Positions 33,101-44,424 of a DNA stretch of 64,000 bases are shown here, one piece after another. The translations under genes and the position numbers were made by a program. The notes beneath the pieces are model-generated. The model did not search any database. It saw only the letters and a list, made by a program, of their open reading frames with translations, and was not told where the DNA came from. This stretch comes from Akanthomyces muscarius (lineage: Eukaryota > Ascomycota > Sordariomycetes > Hypocreales > Cordycipitaceae). How positions within the stretch are numbered: the first letter of the stretch is position 1; every line of letters begins with the position of its first letter. Location of the stretch: the NCBI RefSeq assembly GCF_028009165.1, contig NC_079243.1:3844001-3908000 (forward strand), written 5' to 3'.

Positions 33101-36100
33101 CTCCATTTTCACGGCCTATTACGTGTTGGCAATGCTATTTTGGTCTCTACACGAGGTGGCTTCTGTGATGAAACAGCAAAAAGGTTACTTAAATAGATCT
33201 ATCGCAAAGCAAAAGCTTCTAAATTAAGCTGCTCAATCAGATTGACGGCATTGGTCACTCGCTCGTGTAAGTCGGTCGGAAAGAGAGAGGCACTTGAGTC
33301 TTGAAACGGTTGCGTGGTGTAGTCGCATTCGCCCATCTGATCTTGCATTTGGTGGCGGTGGGGGGGACAGGAAATGCGAGTGTCGCAACAGAGCCTCCCA
33401 TCCTCCTCGACACAACCCTCTCATACTCACAGCGAATTTTGGCAATCATTGTGGCAAACTTTCAAGTCACCAGTGCATCGACAGCCTGGAAAATAGCAGA
33501 CTTTGGGGGAGGGGGGGCTCGTATCTACATCGCCCAGCCAGCCTGATCGCATCAAGCCGTTCCCGCCGCCCGCAAGGAACATCAAGTTTGGAGCCCTGTG
33601 GCCAACAGATCTCACAGTGGCTTCCAGGGGATAGTCTCCAAGGCGGGCGTTTTTTAGCTTTCCCACAGGGCCATAGACCACTGCCTTTTGGTACTGGCCA
33701 GGTTCGTATGGTCTAGCGTATCCGTCAACCGTGACCACCAAAGGCACTGGTACCAGTTGGGGGTTTATTAGGGAGGCTTGGCAGACCGCAGCAATCGCAT
33801 CGTCAATGATTGGCCACCAAATGGAAGATGGCTTTTGCGCAAGAACCCCCCGCCTTTCTCCAAAAGTCCCTGGAGCCAGCAGCGGCGACCGAGGGGATCT
33901 GCTGCGATGCATGAAAGGGGGGGTGTACGGAATACTGCAAGGCGACGCTAGCTTTGGAGAAGGCCGGGCGCCAATGCTTAAAAGAGCTTAGAGAACTTCA
34001 AGGGGGGAGGGCGTGCAATCGTTGAAGAAAGGCGCAGGGGTACCTAGGTTCGTTGTGGGGAAGAAAAGGAAGAGAAGAAAGACAGAAGCACGATGTCTCA
34101 GTGCGGAGAAGAAGGCGGCGGCCGTGGGTTCGGCACAGATTGCTCCGTCATCGGTCTTTAAGATGGCAAGCAACTTACTATCTTCGTACAAAATCCAAGC
34201 TGCAGACGCTGCGCATTGGCAGGCAAAGAAAAGACTCGAGGTACCCAGACGAGAACTCTCTCCCGAGCAGTCTGGAACTCCGGCCAGGCGGCGAAGAGCA
34301 GAAATATCCACTTATCGCAGCGCAACGGAGTTGGGGCCAGAAGTGGTGCCAGAGGGTAATCCGAGGCGATTGCGTGCTCACCCCAAGTCCTATGCCAGTC
34401 CATCTGTACATTGACAACTGACACCGGCGCTGCGGGAGTCGTTCCCCCCCTCAATCGCCGGCACGCGGATGCACAGGCACGACAGAAGAGACGGTGGCAG
34501 ATGCAACAATGAGACCGGTCTATCTCTCTCCTTCGGGTTTTTTTGTTACTGAGTATGCATGTGCCGTCCCGAATAACCGGCTGCATGCCACATCCGGTGT
34601 TGTGTTGCTGCATGTCTCAGGACAAACTGCACAGAACTGCGGAACGCGCCAGCTGCAACACTACGAAAAGAGAATATTTTTCTTGCTTGAAATCGTCTCT
34701 CTTATTCCGTACCAGCAATGTCATTCAACTTTCCAAGCCAATTTCAGCAAGCTTCTTGACCGCTTGCTCTCTTTCTCACCGTCGTGTGTATCGGCATGTC
34801 ACCGCGATAGGATGCCTGGCAAGGATCCTCGGCCGAGACAAAATGGGTAGCGCCCGCCCGGAAGGGGAGGAGGGCGGTGCGTGGATGATGAGCCTATCCA
34901 GCTTCCTCCCCCTCCTCCTCTCCCGCCCCCTTCACCAACAGCACATACCGTAGATCAACTGATCCCCCTTCCCACCTTCAGCACGGGTGCAACGTTGTGT
35001 CCTGAAGATCGCGCAATGCTCCGGATCAGCCGGTCGGTGAAGATCACGAAACGGGCGCTGGCTGCCCCGAGCACATGGCAAAGAAGAAGGCAAAATGCTT
35101 AATGTCAGCGCAATCATGGCGATAGCGAAACGGGCAGTAAAACGATAGATAACAAAGACGTCATTGTCAGAGCGCCACTGAATTCCCCAGCCGGCCGGCA
35201 GGCAGCCCGAATCCAGCTGTACCAGTAAGCAAAAGCCATCTAGTTAGCTTCATCGCTTATTCAGGTCGACTCATGCAGAAGCCACAAAACTAAGCACCAA
35301 CATGTTGGTAGCCAGGTAGGCCGTGACGAACGAAGGGCCCCCACGGTCACGCGCCATGCATATGTAAGAGAAAGGGCACAGCTCCATTGCGGAGTCTGGT
35401 TCGAATGAAGACGGGGCAATACCGAACGACTTTGTCTTTTGACAGGCGGGCTCAGCATCGTGCACAGGGCTCCAAGGAACGAGATACGCCACGGTCAGCA
35501 CGAAAGAACGAAAAAGACATGCGCCACCATGTAAGACGCCGGCGAAACGCCCGTGAGACCCTCAAACGCCCAGAACAACCAGCTAGCGCTGGCTCACCCC
35601 GCATAGGCTCAAGCGTTCTTGGCTGTTGCATTTTAGTTTGTCGTAATGTCGTAGAAGAAGACACTTATTAGAGACAGCTGCAGAGACCACCTTGGGAAAT
35701 TGAAGGAGAAGAATAAGTGGTTTCGTCTAGGCCAAGGTCTATGAACTGGTCCTTGCGCTGCTGCCATCTGGCTGGGCTCAACCACTCCAAATTTCCGCTG
35801 CTCGTCGTCCCCCCCGGGAATGAGACTGGAATAAGAGCAAAGAAAAGGGAGGGGGGTTTCGCCAGAGGGAAAGTGCAATGATGGACTTGCACGCGGACTC
35901 ACATGCTTTCTTGGCGGGCTATTCCTCTTCCTGCCGTCCCAGACATTTTCATGCTTAAAAAACGACTAGATCCCGTCGCTGCATAATCAGCTTCGCTTGG
36001 GATTTTGCCCGTCTTGCTTGCCTGCAGATAACACGCCCTCAACCCACTCCAGACGAAGCCCGGCAGCCCTCTTTGTTTTCTACATCACCGGTACCAAGGT

Positions 36101-36646
36101 ATTTAGCACAGGATTTAAAATTGGCGAGGCTGAAGACGAGGAGATGATGCCCAAAACCATTAGGTAACGGGAACCGAGTGACTATGGGGGAAAATGGAGG
36201 GCACTAGTTTATCGCGGCGGGGTGGACCTTAGCTTCGCACTTGTGTTGGGACCAAGTTGGTTAGAGTTGTGCTGCCTTTTGTAGATCACCGTTCTTTCGC
36301 TCGACCCGAGGCTCGTACCAGGAGAAGTCGCGGTGGGTATTGAAAAAGAGTTAACCTTGCGGGAGAAAGTCCGGCAGCTGGGTGCTTTAGAAGTACGGGG
36401 TAGCCCGTGCTGATTCGGCATTTTGTGTCACGAACTAACTCCAAGCTTCTTTTCTTGTGCCAGCTCCTTTCCTCTAATAGCCAATACTTGACATTGATAT
36501 ATAGCCTTTGTTGGCAGAGAGAGAGCCTGGTCGATTGAAACACCCCGGTAATGAAGGAGGATGGGACGAGACAGCCAGGCAAATCGCAGCGACACCCCCT
36601 CTGCCCCCTTCCCCGGCTGATGCACAGATTCGACCAGTCGCCTCAA

Positions 36647-36661
36647 GGGGGGGGGGGGGGG
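36647..36661 (+). repeat. Homopolymer of 15 G
   Basis: An unbroken run of G in non-coding sequence. Length may be affected by sequencing error. Several shorter G runs occur nearby. Confidence 0.8.
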
Positions 36662-38571
36662 CGTGTCTATGTAGGCCGATGCGGCGCCTGGGCTGTGCTA
36701 GAACATCGCCTGCAAGGCAGTAATAGTACATGAGAGCGACGTCGACAGTGTGTCCTCTTGTACACATCGGGACATTCATACATACAGCTTCGCATCGACG
36801 ATACTACCACCCACCCCCACCCCAGGATTTGGAGTTTGTCGAACTCGTTGCAGTGCGTCCCGAGACATTGCAAGAAAGGCCCTTTGTGCAGATAAAACTG
36901 CGTGTCTCAGTCGAAAACCGCAGTTCTACAGCCGCACCGCCCCCTTTTCGTCAAAACCGACGGTGGCGGCGTTTTTGACTTGGGAGCCGTCCCTTCTAGA
37001 AGGCCTTATACATTGTTTCTTATTGAATACCACGCGCCGCCGACATGTCTCAAGCCTCGTCCGATGCAGGTTCTTTGCGCCGCACCGTCAATATCCAGTC
37101 ACATGCGCACCTCTCTCTTCCTCACTTATATCGTTCAATCTTTCCTCAACACCGGAATTGCGCAATCGCATCCTGCATCCCTGATCCCATCTTTCCCCGT
37201 CACACACCGAGTACGACCATGAGCGAGCATGGAGGGGGGGGCGGCATGTGCATATCCCACCATCACCCCGATGTACAACACACGCCACCACCACCAACCC
37301 TCTCTGTCACCGTCACCGCCCCAAACGAGATCTTGCGCCCGCGCCGCCGGGGAAGCCCATGTACAGACCACCCACCCTCCCCCCGGTCGCCGTATTGACA
37401 ACTACCGGACCAGGGTGGTCGTAATGCATGCATCTAAAGGACCTTTTGTCGCCAGCGGCACGAGGACCTATCCTCTCCACCTCACAGGCAGGCACGCAGG
37501 TCTGCGTGCGCCCTTGTAATAAAAGTGACTTTGCTACTGGTAGAGAGGAACAAAAAAGCTGAACATGGGTGTTGCTGCGCATTTCGCATCTTGTCCCGCC
37601 CTGATGGTTGAATCACAATCGTAGCTTTTCCTTCTTTTTTCTTCATCCTCACACGCCCCTCAGGATAACATGCCGTCGCAAAGCAGATCCCCTGCCATCA
37701 TAAACGCAGCCCAGGGGCGCGCGCTTCTCTCGCTTTTACCCTCGTACTGTGTGCATCCCCTTTCACCACACGGAGAATTCCGCAAGCACAGGTACCGTTT
37801 TCCACGGACTGGGAGCAATTGGTCCCGGGATACCGGACATTCGCCGTCTTGGGACCCCTTTCATTACCTCTCCGTCATGGCTTGAAACTTGCAGGCCCCG
37901 ACTGCCACGGCGATTCAGAGGCCCGTATGTACCAAGCCCAATGGAGTCGCGGCCACCCTTGCTCGGTGAGAAGCTCAGGCACCCTCATCGCCTTGTTGGC
38001 GCCTGTTACAAAAGTACCACTGCCAGACGGGTGGCGGCTGCAAAAACTTGCTTCACAGCCCGGGTTCTCCCTATCTACCAACAAATACCCCGTAATCTTT
38101 ATCTAGAGTCTTCTTTCTTTTGGCCTCGAGTTTAGGTTCTTTCTAGTTGCCGCTTTCCAAATTTGGCCCCCGGCTGGTCGCGCGGGTTCTTTTGTTGCCC
38201 GCTGCCGGCAATAGGCTAATAAACTACTAGCCAAAAGATCGCCAAAAGACAAAATCGCGAGTCAGTTGACTCAGCTCACAAGGCGCACAGCCTTATCAAC
38301 GATGCTCCTTTCTTTTCCCCGGCTCATATGTCTCTGTTGGGCACGCCCCCCTGCTGTCAAGTTTCAGACCAAGAAAAAGTTCCTGGAAGGGTTCTAAGCC
38401 ACAGCGGTGGGATGCGCTCTTGTCTGCGTGGCTTCGCCCTACAGCCAGGTACCGCGCCCCGTTGGGAATAGCCGAGAAGATAATTTGCCACAGCCTTCCA
38501 GAGCAGTACACTTGAAAATAACTAGCATCTGTAGCAAAAGAACGCGTGGTGATTTGAGACATTTGTGATAA

Positions 38572-39238
38572 TTAGCATCGGATGATACTGCGCTTGTACT
38601 CTTCCGGCGTGCTACAAGTTGCACGTCCAACCCGCGACGTCGTACGGGTGGTACGCTGTACATTGGCAATACCCAGTACTTGTTGAACAAAGTCTCGATA
38701 CTTTGTACATGGTTGAAACTTGAAATCTGGTACAATGATTCCCAACTCCACGGCACGATTTAATTCCGTCCTCGGCTTAAAATCTTCCGTAGATCGCAGT
38801 AGTGTTTTAGACCGTTGTACTCCTCGATTATACGTACATACCACTTGGAACAACACACGCTTTTGACTAATACTAATAACCTCACTAATAAAGTCGCAAT
38901 CAAAACGGGCACTGTGACGCTCTTCCGTTGGGGTAGCCCTGTGATTTTCACTGCCTAGGCCATGGTTTCTCCTGCGCAATGTGCCCTTCTATGCTGTCGA
39001 CACCCCTCTTTCATCTTAGAAACAGCATGATGCAGGGTGTACAACTACAACAGTACATCTCACTCAGTATTAGTAATTGGTAGAGAATTTTGAGGCTTAT
39101 ATAACCTGATTCTAGAGGTCCGAGAGATGTGAGTTAATTAAACGCAATTGGTCCGTCCAGCGAGCGAGGTCAACCCATGCAGCAGTGGCAAAAGAAGCAG
39201 CACAGGAGACAGTAGCGACGGTGGCAACAGTGGCAACA
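38572..39238 (-). other. AT-richer island with an orphan open frame; possible degraded insert
   Basis: On the minus strand a 136-codon open frame (38572-38979) has AT-leaning codons unlike the GC-biased genes around it, begins after an in-frame TAG and contains no ATG. Upstream of it, 39038-39238 reads TG...CA on the minus strand with an internal TTATATAA at 39097-39104, loosely like a small LTR. No target-site duplication was found and the frame matches nothing I recognise, so a mobile-element origin is only a possibility. Confidence 0.2.
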
Positions 39239-39995
39239 ATTAATTAAAGCTATATTCTTATTTCAGGACTCATATTCTGTAGCTCAATTTCAATTTCCTC
39301 CGTCTGCTTCTTCCTAAAGGAAAACTATACCAATCCAAACACCGACTCATACGCCGGAAACCATTGCAACCAAACATAAGAAAAGCACACGAAGCAGTAT
39401 TTTGGGTATCGAGTATCCAGTAACTACCTCCTCCATTACCACGCATGCCACGTCCGTCTCCAATCTTCAAATCACAGAAACCTTGAGCGCTAGCAAAAGA
39501 TCCCTTCCTTTGTTGGGGTTACCCGAGGTCCGCCGGCTCCTCCCTGCAACCCAACTCCAAAAAAGGATCGGCAGTTCACAACACCTGCCATGCCCGAATC
39601 TATGCCCAACAGACCAGTCACCGCGGAAGCTTGCTCCTTCCTTGATCAGGTTTTAAGTTGCCCCTCACAGTAGCGTCGACTTGGTTTCCTGTACGGCATA
39701 ACCTGATCGCTGGCCCTTGCAGGCGCGGATTTAGTTCCGAAAGATTGCCAGAGCCGCAGGCAACCGGAGCGGGGATGCCATACGATGGGATGCCAAGGCA
39801 CCTGATTTCAACCTCATGTCTTCGGTTCCAACAGAGTAGCTGTGCGCGTGGGACCGATGCTCGCAAGTGTCTACTTCGACAGCATGTATACTGCAAGTAC
39901 ATACAACAGTGCAGAGTGGAGCAAACAGCTTGAAACCTGATGCTGTCAAGATGTTAAAAGCTCGCGGGTGGTCTTGGCTGCTCCATATCGGGGGT

Positions 39996-40949
39996 TTATT
40001 CTCGAGCCGGCAACTGAGCCGGCGACGTTCGGGTTGCCGACGGGGTTTGGGATGCAGACGAAGGCGGTGGTGACAGGAGCCTTGCCCCTGACATTTTCGG
40101 AGTCGGCAATGAAGGTTTTGCCAAAGGTTTTGGGACTCGTGGAGTCGCCAACGGAGGCGGCGGCATCAATTCTCGGTCTGTCAAATCCTTTCTCTGAGCC
40201 TGCGTTGGCTGCGGTGCCACTGCTGCAGTCAGAGTGTATGTTGGTGATCGCATGGCGGCCGGTGCAGGAGGCTCGGCCGGCGGTTGACGCGCTGCCGGGC
40301 TTGGTTCCGAGGAGCTTGCTGCATTCTCTGGCGATGGATCAGTAGTCTCTGAAGTCGTAGTGATGCCGTTACCGATCTGCGGCACGATTCTGTCGTCACT
40401 CTCCTCGGCATAGTCTGCATCCCACGTAGACTCGTGAACGATACTCCAACCAAATTCCTCGCAATGCTCAATATCATTCTTCATCTCAAGTAGATCCTCC
40501 TCAAAGCCCCTCGAGTCCTCGCATTCCGCGTACTTGAGCTGCCAAATGTTCTCTGCATAGTCGTTCGTCCACTGTTCGGCGCAATCCGTTTTGTACCCAC
40601 AGTCTTCCATTTTCTCCTCCATGTCCTCCGCCTGTCTCTCTTGGCCTGCGCGCAGACCATGCTGCAGCTTCTCCCGTAGTTCTTCCCGCTCCCCCGCATC
40701 CTTAATATAAGCTGTTCTCGGTGGGATCTTTCGCAGCTCCGTGGCACGGAAAAAACTGCGTTGTCGGGTCTGGCGCTGCCTCTCGTGCTCGTTTTCTGCC
40801 TTGACGCAGGTTTCGCAGCAGAGAAGCGACTTGGCCACCAGCAGAGTCTCTTGTGGCTCGCAAAAATCGGCGCAGTCTTTCGTGCAGCCAATTTTGAGAA
40901 GAGATTTGTGCCGGCAGCCGTACCACAAGACGGCGAAACAGCACACCAT
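39996..40949 (-). CDS. Conserved fungal hypothetical protein, N-terminal Cys cluster
   Basis: 317 aa from the ATG at 40949 (MVCCFAVLWYGCRHKS). The frame is open upstream to another ATG at 41234, but those 95 codons look like leader sequence. Cysteines and a His cluster within the first 55 residues (VCCF, GCRHK, C-x3-C-x3-C, LCCETC), suggesting a metal-binding or disulfide region. An acidic, Glu-rich helical segment follows (about 60-190, ERQAEDMEEKMEDC), then a Pro/Ser-rich disordered tail with PTPKMSGARLLSPPPSS. No signal peptide or catalytic motif. I recall similar GCRHK-containing proteins in Sordariomycetes but no known function. Confidence 0.65.
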   Translation of the reverse strand: MVCCFAVLWYGCRHKSLLKIGCTKDCADFCEPQETLLVAKSLLCCETCVKAENEHERQRQTRQRSFFRATELRKIPPRTAYIKDAGEREELREKLQHGLRAGQERQAEDMEEKMEDCGYKTDCAEQWTNDYAENIWQLKYAECEDSRGFEEDLLEMKNDIEHCEEFGWSIVHESTWDADYAEESDDRIVPQIGNGITTTSETTDPSPENAASSSEPSPAARQPPAEPPAPAAMRSPTYTLTAAVAPQPTQAQRKDLTDRELMPPPPLATPRVPKPLAKPSLPTPKMSGARLLSPPPSSASQTPSATRTSPAQLPARE

Positions 40950-41628
40950 GATGCTGTTGGTCGATGTCGCCCGTTGAGCTGCTGACGACGTATAGAACTG
41001 AAGCGTAAAGCTGAGGAAAGTATGCTGCTCCCCAAGTTGACTCTGACCCTTGGAGAGGGGGTAGAAGATATTCCACTCGAATTTTGCGCCACTCGCTTGC
41101 AGACATAACAATGGCTGTTTTCCAAAAAGTACTTGTTGCGGCGAAACGCCACTATTGACTCGGCAGCCAACAGGATGTTCCTGCCTAGCACGAAAGTCGC
41201 TTCCACGTACCCAAACTCCAACATGCATGATCATCGCTTTGAAGTTCCATGCGTGTTCATTAATGTACCCTCAAACATAGCGGACGGACGAAAAGAAAGC
41301 CACAATCGTTCAACGAGAAAGTCCTCATAGACTGTCGAATTTGACCTGCGATGGGAATCTGGAAACATCGCTATACTGTACATGTAGTAATTGAACCACT
41401 GCATCTTCCTCCTTCCCAGGCTCCAAAGTACAGATATGTACAAACCTCTCTAACACCGTTTATCACGGTGAAGCAACGTCGGTCGGCTCTCGTCATCCCA
41501 GCCAGCCTTAAGATTTATGGTTACCACGCCACAAACTTTGTTTTCCAGAACTCGCGTGATTTTTATGGATGAGCGTGTTGTGCGTTTCTTAGTATCTTGA
41601 CTATTTGCCGTATCTGCCGGGGCAAAGT
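40950..41628. other. Intergenic: upstream of the hypothetical gene, 3' of the amidotransferase
   Basis: Two minus-strand genes flank this interval. It contains the open upstream extension of the hypothetical protein (to 41234). No separate gene seen. Confidence 0.45.
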
Positions 41629-42992
41629 TTATGAAGACGCCTTGCTTCTCTGAGTGGTCAGAAGCGGTCTGGCGCCTGTCGGGGCTAAAGACAAGCGCGC
41701 AAAGTCGGGACTTATGCTCCTTGACAACGATGACTGGCCAATGCTCTTGATGTTTTCAAAAATGCTCGAAGAGGGTGCGTCGATACCGGGACTGAGCGAA
41801 CCGCTCGGGGCCTTTTCGTTGGACACAAGGCCTTTTGTGTGCACAAATGCACTGGAGCGCACATGGTGAGGATCCCTTTCGAAATACTTGTCAAGTATTG
41901 GATGTACCATGACCGTCTGCCGGTGAATCGTTAGAATGGAGTTGGTAGGCACGTTGACCCAGTTCTCTAGGTGCAGGTTAGTATCTCGTTGCGTGCTTTC
42001 GCTTCAATGCCATGAGCGTCAATGACTAACCTCGCTCGAACGTTAGAGGCTCGCTGGCCACCAGAACAATATCGGCACCCTTGTCCTGACGCTCCATGTG
42101 GTACTGCCTGTCGTCGGTGGCGCTAGTCCTCGTATTCCATCGTGTTCCAGAGGAATAATAGAGACTGGCGGCTTCATCACGCGCACTGCTGATGTATCTG
42201 GTGCAGATGGTGCTGTGGCCATCTGTGACGGCAAAGTTGAGCAGACTGCGGGTGTCGACGTCCTCGCTCTCCAATATTTCCTTCGGTATAGAGTCGGTGA
42301 GTTCGTTGATCTTGGCAATGGTTTGCTCGACAGCTTTGCGCAGAACAATCGGACCGAACCCGGTGGGAGGGCAGGCACTAGGGTTGTGGCCGAGACGCTC
42401 CAAGGTATCGAGGAAGAGGGCGAACGCCCACTCGCTGTCGGTGCCACCTTGGACGCGCAAATACCACTTGTCCGCTAGCTGGCTGCCTAGGCGGCGCTTG
42501 ATGTACTTCCAGCCACCGAGTCCGCCATTGTGCATCCACATCAAGCTGCCGTGGGTGAAGGGGTGGCAATTGTCCTCGTTCGTGGAGCCTTCCGTGGTAG
42601 CGCGGACGTGGGCGAAGATGAGTCGGGAGGCAGTTTTCGAAGCTATTCTCTGAAGGTTTGCGCAGTTCCACGCCGGCGTTGTGGATGTGAAGAGACATGG
42701 GGCAGAGCCTAGCTTCGGGTCTGTGTAAAAGCCAATACCGAAGCCATCCGCGTTGTTCTGTCCGCGTCGCGTGTCCTGTCGGGGGGTCAGTCAAGGTTTC
42801 GGCAGTAGAGCATGTGGGCGCATTACCAGTCGTAGTCGCGAATCAAAAGACTGCTTAAGGATCGAGTGCGTCGGATCGAGGATCAGCTTGGAGAGTAGAA
42901 TCTCGTCACTACCTTTGTATACCTTGGTACCGTCAGTAGAAGCTCTTTAGCGCAAGGCTTGGTGCGGGCGCGCTCACCAGGAAGCGGCACAT
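41629..42992 (-). CDS. DUG3: DUG3-like class II glutamine amidotransferase (glutathione degradation)
   Basis: Modelled as complement(join(41629..41966, 42031..42775, 42827..42922, 42978..42992)), 397 aa. Exon 1 is only 15 nt and encodes MCRFL; Cys2 is the expected N-terminal nucleophile of the Ntn amidotransferase fold after Met removal. Introns of 55, 51 and 64 nt are all GT-AG and keep frame: FL/VYKGSDE, RLRL/DTRRGQN, FER/ENWVNVP. Family motifs include RRGQNNADGFGIGFY, HVRATTEGSTNEDNCHPF and LMWMHNGGLGGW. In yeast DUG3 works with DUG1 and DUG2 in the cytosolic glutathione cleavage complex; neither partner is in the window. Divergent from the Cdt2-like gene. Confidence 0.92.
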
Positions 42993-44424
42993 TGTGGACG
43001 ACGGCGCGAGGACTTGGTTGTTGATTGTTGACAAGAATTAGAAAAGGATGAATTGGGGATTTGATACAAAAAGCTAGGGTAGATTTGTAGGGTTGTAAAG
43101 ATCGGGAAGCTCCTGAGGCTGTGTTGCGCAATTGTGCATGACTCTTCAAAATGACACCATCGGCTCCACGGCAGGGTGTGGTCAGGGCCGCGAGCGAGAT
43201 CGGCCCGGATAACTAGGGGAGAGAAGGCTGGGGTAGCACAGATACAAGTCTGAGAATGACTTGAATCAGGGGGAGACTGAGGTATGAAGGAGGAAACGGA
43301 TAGCTGCAGGGTTCAAAAGGGATTGAAGAGACAGGTTGCATCGGTTTGGTTGGCTGCTGGAACGCTGCAGCGGGTAGGGTAGGCGATGCGGAGAGTGTGG
43401 CGGTGGAGAGTGTGGCTTGGCTGGTGCAGCCCTGCAAGGTGCTGTAACCTTAAATCACAGCACTGTAGTACGCTGCAGACGCCGTAAGAGGACGAGCTAC
43501 CTTAGAACTGTGGCTGGCGCTCGTTGCTTCTTCGTGCCATTGACAATGTTGACAAATTTCAAGCAGCATAAGAGGCAAACAAAAATTAGGACGGAACAGT
43601 CTTTTCAATTGTCATGTAGAAGTGACTGAAGCTGTCGACTCTGAATATACGCATCTCTAGAGTTTTAGTTCCTAGCTACTCGTCAGCTGCAGCTTGGGCC
43701 GCATTAACTGTGAACCATTTGAATAACTTTTCGAATAGATATAAGATTGCAGTGAGTTTCATTATGGTCATCTCTTCACCTTGGGACTTCTTTTCTAACA
43801 TTTTCTCTCCGTCTGAAATTAATCGCCTACTATCCTCGGTGGTGGGTGCGTGATAGCATGAGCACAAACGCGTCCCTCTGGTACGTACCACCACCTGCAG
43901 CAAGACACAAGGATTGGCCTCATGCGGCATATCCGCACAAATTGACAAATTTGCAGCTTCAACCTGCCTCACCGCTGCTTCGGATAGTGCCTGCTTCTCA
44001 TTCTACGAATAAAATACCGACTGGTATTCATTTCTCGCCCTTGAAAGCTCACGCCACAATGCACCGCCACAGTCCAGCTTGCCTGCAGCGCGACGGCCAG
44101 GTGTCTCCACTTTCCAGCGCCGGCCCCGTTGACCACCCCTGTACGGTTGGAAATGCACACCAAGCTTGCCTGTACGCGACGAGACGCGGAACCGTGTTAA
44201 TGACCTCTGGCGTTTTCCCCACGTTACAGTCCTCCCAGCCTCAGACTATTGCTTGCACAAGACAATATTAATCCCTGGCAGCCCGACATTGGCATCGTCT
44301 TCTTCCTTTTCTCCTGCTTTTCAAGTTTCTGGACATGACTTCTTTCTCTTATATGCCCTAGCCTTTCGACTTCTTCATCGCGTCTCCCTCATCCGCGTTG
44401 CTTGCTTTTCGCTTCCCGGCAACT
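42993..44424. other. Divergent promoter region, DUG3-like / Cdt2-like
   Basis: 1.4 kb shared by two divergent genes. An MCB-type ACGCGT is at 43868-43873, with ACGCGA near 44175 and GACGCGG near 44183. The last 150 bp before the Cdt2-like ATG are CT-rich and likely leader. No gene seen. Confidence 0.5.
43868..43873. promoter_or_regulatory. MCB-type box (ACGCGT) upstream of the Cdt2-like gene
   Basis: A perfect MluI cell-cycle box about 550 bp before the ATG, followed by two near matches by 44190. In fission yeast cdt2 is an MBF (Cdc10) target, so the site is biologically sensible. A six-base site also occurs by chance, so this is only suggestive. Confidence 0.35.

Larger units (their letters stand above)
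29182..39995. other. 10.8-kb gene-poor region downstream of the Zn2Cys6 factor
   Basis: No convincing gene. Notable items: a (GGT)10 run (30135-30164), a run of 15 G (36647-36661), a 12-bp palindrome (33746-33757), a minus-strand ATG-initiated frame of 161 codons (33427-33912) with no recognised family, and an AT-richer segment at 38.5-39.25 kb with a 136-codon open frame and a TATA-bearing stretch. The first 250 bp are probably the 3' UTR of the transcription factor. Confidence 0.5.
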
